This document shows positions 5,980 to 11,101 of a stretch of 11,101 nt of DNA, in pieces. The notes below the pieces were generated by a model. The model did no database searches. It was given only the letters and a program-made list of their open reading frames with translations, and was not told the DNA's origin. How positions within the stretch are numbered: the stretch's first letter is position 1; every line of letters starts with the position of its first letter. Both the position numbers and the translations under genes were made by a program. The DNA is from Candidatus Sericytochromatia bacterium (GTDB lineage: Bacteria > Cyanobacteriota > Sericytochromatia > JACMPN01). The stretch spans positions 1 to 11,101 of the forward strand of contig JACMPN010000074.1 in assembly GCA_014377495.1 (NCBI GenBank), given 5' to 3'.

Positions 5980-6426
5980 TTAGAACGGTGGAATATCGTC
6001 TTCATGAATCAGGTCGCCGCCCAACTCATCGTTGGGGACTGTGCTGCGGGAACCAGCCAGGGCAGGCACCCGTTCACCGGCATCCCGGCTTTCGCTGACG
6101 GCCCGTGATTCCAGTAACTGGAAGCTGTCGGCTGCCACTTTCACCATTTTCTGCTTGACCCCCTGGGGATCGGTCCACTCGTCGACGTGGCAGGCACCGG
6201 AAACACTGATCAGCATGCCTTTGCGGATCAGTTCGCTGGCCAGCTCGGCCTGCTTGCCCCAGATGTCGACACTGAACCAGTCCGTCATCTCGTTGCCCTG
6301 TTTGTCCTTGACCGGTCGATTCACCGCCAGGGAAAACTTGCTGACCGCCCGGCCGTTTTCGAAGTACCGGGTCTCAGGATCCTTGCCGACCCGGCCGATG
6401 ATCATCAAGGTGTTGTTCGCCGCCAT
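5980..6426 (-). CDS. ssb: Single-stranded DNA-binding protein
   Basis: The 148-residue protein has a standard OB-fold (about 1-105): 'LMIIGRVGKDPETRYFENGR', 'KFSLAVNR', 'DWFSVDIWGKQAEL', 'RKGMLISVSGACHVDEW', 'VAADSFQLL'. A short flexible linker follows, then the acidic tail EDDIPPF, which in this family recruits replication and repair partners; the usual ending is DDIPF, so one extra proline is present. The ATG at 6426 has a GAGGAGG site five bases upstream. It lies nine bases after an 86-residue gene on the same strand, so the two are co-transcribed. The short linker and the 'RVGKDPETRYFENG' wording resemble cyanobacterial-type SSB more than long enterobacterial ones. Confidence 0.93.
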   Translation of the reverse strand: MAANNTLMIIGRVGKDPETRYFENGRAVSKFSLAVNRPVKDKQGNEMTDWFSVDIWGKQAELASELIRKGMLISVSGACHVDEWTDPQGVKQKMVKVAADSFQLLESRAVSESRDAGERVPALAGSRSTVPNDELGGDLIHEDDIPPF

Positions 6427-6435
6427 AGAGCCTCC

Positions 6436-6696
6436 TCATTCGTCGTCACGACGCGATCGGAACTGCCTGATGTTGGCAATGTTTGTGGCGCTAGTGGGCT
6501 TGGTCGGCTGAGGAGCAGGGCCGCCGCTGAGATTCTGGGCCGCCGCGCTGATCATTTTGGCGAATTTGAAGAAGTCGGGGATGCTGAAATAAAGGGCGGC
6601 CTGGTACGCATTGACCACCACCTTGCCCTCGCTCTCAACCTGCCAGACGGTGCCAAAGTCGCATTCACCCATGGTTCGGAAGTCATTGGCATCCAT
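6436..6696 (-). CDS. 86-residue protein of unknown function, first gene of the ssb operon
   Basis: The start at 6696 follows an AAGGATG ribosome site. The protein opens with a likely beta-rich segment (CDFGTVWQVESEGKVVVNAY), continues with an aromatic stretch (YFSIPDFFKFAKMISAAAQ, about 36-54) and ends in a Pro/Thr/Ala linker with a basic-acidic tail (QFRSRRDDE). It has no signal peptide and no membrane segment. Its stop is nine bases from the ssb start. The family is not recognised; the operon position suggests a role near single-stranded DNA, replication or repair, which is inference only. Confidence 0.7.
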   Translation of the reverse strand: MDANDFRTMGECDFGTVWQVESEGKVVVNAYQAALYFSIPDFFKFAKMISAAAQNLSGGPAPQPTKPTSATNIANIRQFRSRRDDE

Positions 6697-6724
6697 CGTG
6701 GCATCCTTATATATTCAGGCATTG

Positions 6725-6763
6725 ACCGTGCGCTGCAGTATAGCCGACCCCTCAGACCATCGC
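6725..6763 (-). promoter_or_regulatory. Sigma-70-type promoter for the 86-aa gene and ssb operon
   Basis: On the minus strand TTGGCG is followed after 18 bases by TATACT, five of six matches to TATAAT. Transcription would begin about 30 bases before the 86-residue gene's ATG. The -35 element is only a partial match. Confidence 0.4.
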
Positions 6764-6892
6764 CAATCGAGCGTGGCGGGCGGGTTTGGCTCCATTCGGA
6801 TGAACAGGCCCCTACGGCGGGTACAGATTTCAGATGCCGGCCCACAAGCCGGCTCTCGCCTGATTCGCCCGCCCCATGCCAAGGAGGACGCC

Positions 6893-7017
6893 ATGCTGGA
6901 GCCCCTGTCCGCCCCCTGTCTGATCGCCCTGCACCGGGCGATTGCCGACGGCAGACCCGGGAGCTCAGCGACATCCCCCTCACCAGTCAACCGGTACTCG
7001 ACACCACACCCACCTGA
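6893..7017 (+). pseudogene. Short ~41-residue gene with an apparent one-base frame break
   Basis: An excellent AAGGAGG lies five bases before the ATG at 6893, and codons 1-20 look coding (MLEPLSAPCLIALHRAIADG). Around 6950-6953 coding quality passes to the -1 frame, whose GC-rich third positions continue through 'TRELSDIPLTSQPVLDTTPT' to TGA at 7015-7017. The original frame instead becomes a Ser/Thr/Pro-rich, poorly coding run that happens to stay open into the next gene. The total length of 125 bases fits a single lost base. It could be a real broken gene, a sequence error, or an N-terminal extension of the DUF697-like protein. The product is not recognised. Confidence 0.4.
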
Positions 7018-7105
7018 TTGTCCCCACGCCGGTGCCACCGACCGCGAGTACACTGGGTGGACATCGACACACGGCTACACAGCGGCTTGGGAGGACGATC
7101 GATCC

Positions 7106-7477
7106 ATGGGCGACTTTGCACGTGATTTGGCGCGGGACCAGCTCCGCACGGCTCTGATGACCGGTACCGTTGCCGGACTGCTGCCCATCCCGGGCAGCGC
7201 CACCCTCGCACTGACGGCTCTGGAAGCGGTGTTCGTTTCCAAGACCACCGAGTTCTATAACGACCGCATCGACCCGCAGGGCATGCTCGAGGACGTCAAA
7301 GCACTGCTCCCGATCGCCGGCAAACACTTCGCCCTGACTGCCTTGGCCGAGACCGTCGGCCTTGTCCCGGTACTCGGTTGGGTGGCCAAGCCCTTCATCA
7401 CCCGCAAGGCCATGGAGACCCTGGGCGAAGCGACCATCGACTATTTCGAAAAGCGCAACCCGGACCGGGTCTACTAA
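7106..7477 (+). CDS. DUF697-like small membrane-associated protein
   Basis: The start at 7106 has GGGAGGA ten bases upstream and marks where coding quality becomes good; the frame is open back to 6893, so a longer form of 194 residues cannot be excluded. The 123-residue protein begins with a charged helix (MGDFARDLARDQLRTAL). Two glycine/proline-broken hydrophobic units follow: 'VAGLLPIPGSATLALTALEA' (about 20-39) and 'LAETVGLVPVLGWVAKPFI' (about 83-101). It ends with an amphipathic tail (METLGEATIDYFEKRNP). The 'P(I)PG' and 'G' pattern with a final 'alG....yf' resembles DUF697, a domain often linked to GTPases and membranes. No GTPase is adjacent here. Confidence 0.6.
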   Translation: MGDFARDLARDQLRTALMTGTVAGLLPIPGSATLALTALEAVFVSKTTEFYNDRIDPQGMLEDVKALLPIAGKHFALTALAETVGLVPVLGWVAKPFITRKAMETLGEATIDYFEKRNPDRVY

Positions 7478-7487
7478 CCGCCATGCC

Positions 7488-7525
7488 ACCCGCCACGGCC
7501 GATACGGCCGGGGCGGGTCGTCCGT
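7488..7525 (+). terminator. Hairpin after the DUF697-like gene, possible terminator
   Basis: ACCCGCC (7488-7494) pairs with GGCGGGT (7512-7518), with an inner GGCC/GGCC pair. It starts 10 bases after the stop. Only CGTCCGTTT follows, so the T-tract is weak. Confidence 0.45.
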
Positions 7526-7615
7526 TTGGCCTGCGTTCAATGCCGGCGTTCGCCCCTGTCATGTCCCCGCCTGGCCGGACGATGACCGTCACCGGCCAGG
7601 CAGCCCCGGCTGTGC

Positions 7616-7621
7616 TATAAC
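7616..7621 (+). promoter_or_regulatory. Possible -10 box (TATAAC) seven bases before the O-antigen ligase-like ATG
   Basis: TATAAC matches TATAAT at five of six positions. If used, transcription would begin at about 7628, the A of the start codon, giving a leaderless mRNA. No good -35 box is seen at 16-18 bases and there is no clear Shine-Dalgarno, only a GGGGG run one base before the ATG. Confidence 0.3.
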
Positions 7622-7627
7622 GGGGGC

Positions 7628-10108
7628 ATGACGGCGTCTGAAACCGAAGCAGCGCCTTGGCGCCTGACCAACTCGACAGCGTGGCTGGTCCTTGCCATCG
7701 GCTACCTCTATCTGCTGCTTTACGGCGGCTCGGCCCATGCGCTCCTGCATGCGTGGCCGTATGCCATCGTGCGTGGCATGGTCATCGGCCTGATCATCTA
7801 CAGCGCCTCCGTCCTGGTCCGGCGGCAGCTCCCCCTGGAAAGTCTGGGCGGGGGCGTCGACTGGGCCCTGATGGGCCTGGGAGTGGTGGCTGGCGCCAGC
7901 ACAGCGACGGCATCCGATGCCTTGCGCAGTTGGGAAAACCTCGGCCTGCTCGGCGCCTACGGCCTGCTGCTGTACCTGGTGGTGAACTGGTGCCGCTGGC
8001 ATCGGTCGGTACTGCCACTGGCCACCCTGCTCGGTGTCGGCAACGTCCTGGTCTGCATCAGTGCCCACCTGCTGCCCTGGATTGCCCCTTGGCTGAGTAA
8101 GGATCCGGCCCTGAACATGCCGGGCTATTTGGTCTATCCGTTGGGCCATTGGAATCTGACCGGCAGCTACCTGATCCTGACGACGCCGTTGCTCGTCGGC
8201 CTGGCCATGCGCCCGGGCGGCAATCGCCTCCAACTGGCTTGGTGGGGAGGGGTGGCTTTGGCCATCATGTCCGTGCTGCAGAGCGGCTCGCGCATCGCCG
8301 TTCTGATCGGGATCAGCGAGGCCATCATCGCCTTTGGCGCCGTTGTCCTGCGTCAGCGCCACACGATCGGCAGGACTGCCATCGGCATGCTGGCGGTGGC
8401 GGCGATCGTCGGTTCGGTTTATGACGGCAACAACATCTGGGCCCGCCTGGCCCCGCTGTCCGACACGGGTGTCGACGTGGTGGCGGGTCGGGTCCTCTCG
8501 GACGAGTCGGGCGCCCAGCGGCTGGACATCTGGCGAGGCGCCTGGGGGAGCTGGCACTGGTTCGGCAACGGTCTGGACTCGGTGGCAGTCCAGTTTGCCA
8601 GTGACATGCTGCAATCACCCCGATTTCCGACCTTCAGTACGGCAAACCTCCACAACACTTACCTGAACATGCTTTATGAGCTGGGCTTGCCGGGCCTGGT
8701 GGCGACGTTGCTGGTCCTGCTGTTCGTTTTCACCACCGCCTTGACGACGGCCCGCCAGGCTGGCCCCGACGCGCTGCTGGTCCACGCCGCCCTCTGGGGC
8801 CTGGCCGGCTATGCCGTCAGCCTGTTGGTGCTGTTCCACGCCCAGATCCCGATCATGCTGGTCACGACGATCCTCCTCATCGCCGTCTGCCTGAGCCACG
8901 GCCAAGGCCAGCCGCTGGCCCAATTGCGACCGTTTCTGGCCCTCAATGTCAGCCTGAGCCTGCTGGTCATCGGCATCCCCTTTGCCACGGCATCCTATGC
9001 GTACTGGCATTTCACCCGTAGCCTGCAGCTCTGGGATGCCGAGCGGGGTCCGGCCCTTGAGCACCTGCGGGAAGGGGTCATCTACAACCCATTGGAGCTG
9101 TTCCCACGCCTGGCCCTCGGGCTGGCCCTGGCTGAACAGTCGGGACGGGCCGACCGTGAAGAGAGTCTGCAGCAATTGCAGTGGGTCAATGTCCGCAGTG
9201 TGCTGCCAATCAGCCGCCTGATCGCCGGGAGCCTTTCTCTGGATCTGGGCGAGCCGGGCCGGGCCGTGTCGGATCTGGAAATGGCCGTGCGGTTGCGCTA
9301 TTACGCAGGTCTCTATCACCTGAAGCTCGCCGAAGCCTATCTGGCCAGCAATCGTGAAAAGGCGGCCGTCACCGGCATGAGCCGGGCGATGCTCTTTTCA
9401 CCGGTCCTGCTCCATGCTGCCGTCTGGCGCCAGCCGGCCTGGCAGGCCCTCCGCCCTGCCGTCCTCGAACATGCCGCCCGGGCGGCGGAAGCCCAGTTGG
9501 CCACCCGTCCCCACAGCGCCGAGATGAATTACCGCCTCGGCCGATTGCTGGTCGCTGGCGGCAAGACCGGCGATGCCCGGGCCCTGTTTACAGAAGCCCT
9601 GACCCAAACCGCCACACCGGATGCCGATCAACGCCCCGGCCTGGTCCGACGGATCGAGTTCGCCCTTGGCGATGCGTGGGCAAAGGAAGGCCGGGATGAC
9701 CAGGCCTTCATCTGGTGGTCACAGGCCCGTCGCCACGATGCCGGCAATGCGGCGACACTATGGGCACTGGGCCGCTACTGGCTGCGCCACGGTGATCCCG
9801 TCCAAGGCAATGCCCTGCTGGATCAGGCCACCGCCGCCTGGCAGCAGACCGACCCGACGCTGACGGTAGCCATGCTGCGCACGGACGCCGCCTGGCAGGG
9901 TCACGACTGGACCTACCTGGCGGAAAATCAGGCCAAGTGGTTCATGGAGGCTTTTTCCCGCCCATCGCCACCCTTCTTGGGCTACCGCATCAAGATGACG
10001 GCTGAAGCGCTCTGTTACGGTGGTGAATGGGATCCCTGGATCTATATGCCCAAGGTCCAGGCCGAGACACTGGACGGTTCCCTACTTGCCCCTGAGGGTG
10101 CCGTTTAA
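7628..10108 (+). CDS. O-antigen ligase/polymerase-family membrane protein fused to a TPR-like domain
   Basis: The 826-residue protein has ten or more hydrophobic segments in residues 15-455, starting with STAWLVLAIGYLYLLLYGGS. Typical Wzy_C/WaaL features are present: 'QSGSRIAVL' with G220-S221-R222, a large periplasmic loop (about 262-345) with 'RLDIWRGAW' and 'WFGNGLDS', and H342 in 'NLHNTYLNMLYELGLPG'. Enzymes of this fold polymerise or ligate lipid-linked glycans, or transfer sugars to proteins, at the periplasmic face. After the last membrane segment (PFLALNVSLSLLVIGIPFAT) come ~370 helical residues with degenerate tetratricopeptide units, e.g. 'YHLKLAEAYLASN', 'MNYRLGRLLVAGGKTGDARA', 'FALGDAWAKEGRDDQAFIWW'. 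No glycan genes flank it, so its substrate is unknown. ATG is the first in-frame start before the first membrane helix. Confidence 0.85.
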   Translation: MTASETEAAPWRLTNSTAWLVLAIGYLYLLLYGGSAHALLHAWPYAIVRGMVIGLIIYSASVLVRRQLPLESLGGGVDWALMGLGVVAGASTATASDALRSWENLGLLGAYGLLLYLVVNWCRWHRSVLPLATLLGVGNVLVCISAHLLPWIAPWLSKDPALNMPGYLVYPLGHWNLTGSYLILTTPLLVGLAMRPGGNRLQLAWWGGVALAIMSVLQSGSRIAVLIGISEAIIAFGAVVLRQRHTIGRTAIGMLAVAAIVGSVYDGNNIWARLAPLSDTGVDVVAGRVLSDESGAQRLDIWRGAWGSWHWFGNGLDSVAVQFASDMLQSPRFPTFSTANLHNTYLNMLYELGLPGLVATLLVLLFVFTTALTTARQAGPDALLVHAALWGLAGYAVSLLVLFHAQIPIMLVTTILLIAVCLSHGQGQPLAQLRPFLALNVSLSLLVIGIPFATASYAYWHFTRSLQLWDAERGPALEHLREGVIYNPLELFPRLALGLALAEQSGRADREESLQQLQWVNVRSVLPISRLIAGSLSLDLGEPGRAVSDLEMAVRLRYYAGLYHLKLAEAYLASNREKAAVTGMSRAMLFSPVLLHAAVWRQPAWQALRPAVLEHAARAAEAQLATRPHSAEMNYRLGRLLVAGGKTGDARALFTEALTQTATPDADQRPGLVRRIEFALGDAWAKEGRDDQAFIWWSQARRHDAGNAATLWALGRYWLRHGDPVQGNALLDQATAAWQQTDPTLTVAMLRTDAAWQGHDWTYLAENQAKWFMEAFSRPSPPFLGYRIKMTAEALCYGGEWDPWIYMPKVQAETLDGSLLAPEGAV

Positions 10109-10138
10109 AACAAGAAGCGCCCAGCTGTAGCTGGGCGC
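10107..10138 (-). terminator. Intrinsic terminator oriented for the minus strand, shared at the end of the O-antigen ligase-like gene
   Basis: GCGCCCAGC (10117-10125) and GCTGGGCGC (10130-10138) form a perfect 9-bp stem with loop TGTA. On the minus strand TTCTTGTTTT follows, a good T-tract. On the plus strand only CGCAAAC follows, so it works best for the 104-residue gene but may also stop the plus-strand gene. Confidence 0.8.
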
Positions 10139-10317
10139 CGCAAACAATCAGGCAATTGCACAAAGAAATGGTCGGTTCCGACAGGGGGGTTGAGGGTGGT
10201 CTGAATGTGGGTGGGTTCTGACTTGTGTTGACCCAGGGGGCGCCTCCGCTTTGCTGCGGAGGTCCCAGTGGACGTGTCGTCAGGAACCCGCCCGCAGGCA
10301 GGCCGCCATCGACCCTC
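10139..10317. other. Gene-free interval with hairpin and G-rich run
   Basis: This is the 3' untranslated stretch of the 104-residue gene. It holds a hairpin CCTCCGC-TTTGCT-GCGGAGG at about 10245-10264 and a G-rich run on the plus strand at 10183-10214. No open frame with a ribosome site is seen. Confidence 0.35.
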
Positions 10318-10632
10318 CTATCGGACCCGACGGCGGAGGTGTTTGAGGATGCGCAGACACCGGGCCGGGGAGGCCTCTTCGTCGCGGCGGACGTAGGCGA
10401 CATAGACGTCCAGGAGCATCTCGATCTCATTGGGTTCGAGGCGCCAGCCCCGCTCAGCCGCCCCCATCGTGAAACGACGATACAGGCCTACCCCATCGGG
10501 GCCGACCTCGCCGCCGTTCCAGACCCGCGGGGTCTCGGGCGCATTGAGTTGGGCCGTGGCCCGGGAACGCCGTCCGCTCGCACCCACGGCGATCAGAGAC
10601 GACTTCGACGATTCAGGAGTCATGCGCGCCAT
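10318..10632 (-). CDS. 104-residue basic protein of unknown function
   Basis: The ATG at 10632 follows GGGAGGAAACCCT, a strong ribosome site, so the longer upstream frame is not needed. The first ~50 residues are Ser/Ala/Arg-rich and probably disordered (ESSKSSLIAVGASGRRSRAT). The rest is likely helical: 'GVGLYRRFTMGAAERGWRLE', 'NEIEMLLDVYVAYVRRDEEA', and a basic end 'ARCLRILKHLRRRVR'. It has no signal peptide or membrane segment. The basic tail and disordered start would suit nucleic acid binding, but I recognise no family. It is divergent from the RNA-like region to the right and ends before a good minus-strand terminator. Confidence 0.6.
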   Translation of the reverse strand: MARMTPESSKSSLIAVGASGRRSRATAQLNAPETPRVWNGGEVGPDGVGLYRRFTMGAAERGWRLEPNEIEMLLDVYVAYVRRDEEASPARCLRILKHLRRRVR

Positions 10633-10660
10633 AGGGTTTCCTCCCGCCGTTAATAAGACT

Positions 10661-10711
10661 TGTGAATCACCTATACCCAAACATGTGCGGAGAATCACGT
10701 GTGAAATTCAC
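10661..10711. promoter_or_regulatory. Operator-like GTGA/TCAC repeats upstream of the 104-residue gene
   Basis: Within an AT-richer patch 30-80 bases before the start codon lie TGTGAATCAC (10661-10670), TCACGTGTGA (10695-10704) and the odd palindrome GTGAAATTCAC (10701-10711). GAATCAC is repeated 28 bases apart. The spacing differs from the classical CRP site (TGTGA-N6-TCACA), so the regulator is unknown. Confidence 0.4.
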
Positions 10712-10754
10712 CAAAATCGGGTACTGCCGGCGACCACTGGGTTTGCCACCCAAC

Positions 10755-10782
10755 TTGACTTTTGCGGCCAAACTGGTGTGAT
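10755..10782 (+). promoter_or_regulatory. Possible sigma-70 promoter for the small RNA
   Basis: TTGACT (10755-10760, five of six) is followed after 16 bases by TGTGAT (10777-10782, four of six). Transcription would begin near 10789 and run into the hairpin-rich interval ending at the strong terminator. Confidence 0.35.
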
Positions 10783-10788
10783 CCACGC

Positions 10789-11031
10789 CGCAGCGCCCTC
10801 TGTGCCAATCTGACAAGCTCGGGCGGATTGTTGCCTGATGGCTGGCCTGGCCAGCCGCAGACAGCATCGATCGGCCCATGCCGCCAGGCACGGAGGCCGC
10901 AAACCGGTCAGCTAGGAAGCTGCACACTGGTCTCCGGCACGGAGGCCGGCTGCTGGGCTCGCCAGGAGGGTGGGTAACCAGCGCCTTTTCACCCCTGCTC
11001 CGGCCCCGCCGCCTGGGCGTCGGGGCCTTTT
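10789..11031 (+). ncRNA. Candidate CsrA/RsmA-binding small RNA (CsrB/RsmZ-like)
   Basis: This gene-free interval has a possible promoter and a strong terminator, and is packed with hairpins that show GGA in loops. GGTC/ACC flanks aside, CAGCT-AGGA-AGCTG (10909-10922) is perfect and is extended by ACCGGT/ACTGGT (10903-10931). CCGGC-ACGGAG-GCCGG is at 10934-10949. CTCGCC-AGGAG-GGTGGG is at 10958-10974 with two G-U pairs. A fourth CACGGAGG (10889-10896) can sit in a loop closed by CGGCC/GGCCG (10872-10899). A fifth GGA is at 10825. CACGGAGG occurs twice and matches the CANGGANG consensus of CsrA/RsmA sites. A 6-bp GGCTGG/CCAGCC hairpin lies at 10840-10856. The 5' end is uncertain. Confidence 0.55.
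11002..11031 (+). terminator. Strong intrinsic terminator of the small-RNA region
   Basis: GGCCCCG (11002-11008) pairs with CGGGGCC (11021-11027), with further CGC/GCG pairing inside, and TTTT follows at 11028-11031. Nothing recognisable lies in the remaining 70 bases of the window. Confidence 0.88.
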
Positions 11032-11101
11032 CCGTGCCTGTTGGCCGGTTACAGCCGTCGGAATCCTGGTCGCCCCAAGCGGGCCACCGCCGGCCCCCGG
11101 C

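Noticed and set aside
10225..10653. 142-codon plus-strand frame opposite the 104-residue gene
   Set aside because: No ribosome site, and the minus-strand frame has a strong one plus a matching terminator.

Overview
The window is GC-rich bacterial DNA. It has a periplasm-targeted rhodanese, an O-antigen ligase/polymerase-like membrane protein and an oxygen-independent heme step, which together fit a Gram-negative bacterium able to live at low oxygen. No rRNA, tRNA or clear taxonomic marker is present. The SSB reads more like the compact forms I associate with cyanobacteria and relatives, while the heme genes look proteobacterial, so I do not name a lineage.

Left end (1-1760): a 5'-truncated remnant resembling the tail of a geranylgeranyl-reductase-type flavoprotein, then a leader with a long inverted repeat. 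Next is an HNH-type zinc protein with a homing-endonuclease-associated repeat, in which the usual catalytic histidine is replaced by tryptophan. A 69-residue single-pass membrane protein converges on it from the other strand.

Heme and rhodanese operon (1762-4715): hemE and hemN overlap by ATGA and are followed 12 bases later by a secreted rhodanese. The rhodanese has an in-frame TGA two codons after its active-site cysteine. The reading frame, including the conserved rhodanese C-terminus, continues intact for 44 more codons. A 7-bp hairpin with a 5-base loop and G at loop position 2 lies 14 bases after the TGA, as expected of a bacterial SECIS. I read this as a selenocysteine rhodanese with a Cys-Ser-Sec active site, which is the main find.

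Middle (4716-7520): an unrecognised gene broken by an apparent one-base loss and closed by a strong terminator; a compact chain of three adjoining hairpins that looks like a structured RNA leader; a 94-residue protein with an Ada-like zinc-binding module; a three-way-junction structure after its stop; and a bidirectional terminator. On the minus strand an unknown 86-residue gene and ssb form an operon with a recognisable promoter. A small broken gene and a DUF697-like membrane protein follow on the plus strand.

Right end (7628-11101): an 826-residue O-antigen ligase-family protein fused to a TPR-like domain; a hairpin terminator best placed for the minus strand; a 104-residue basic protein on the minus strand with operator-like GTGA/TCAC repeats upstream; and, on the plus strand, a gene-free interval that looks like a small regulatory RNA. 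That interval has several hairpins showing GGA in their loops and ends in a strong terminator, which is the hallmark of CsrA/RsmA-sequestering RNAs.
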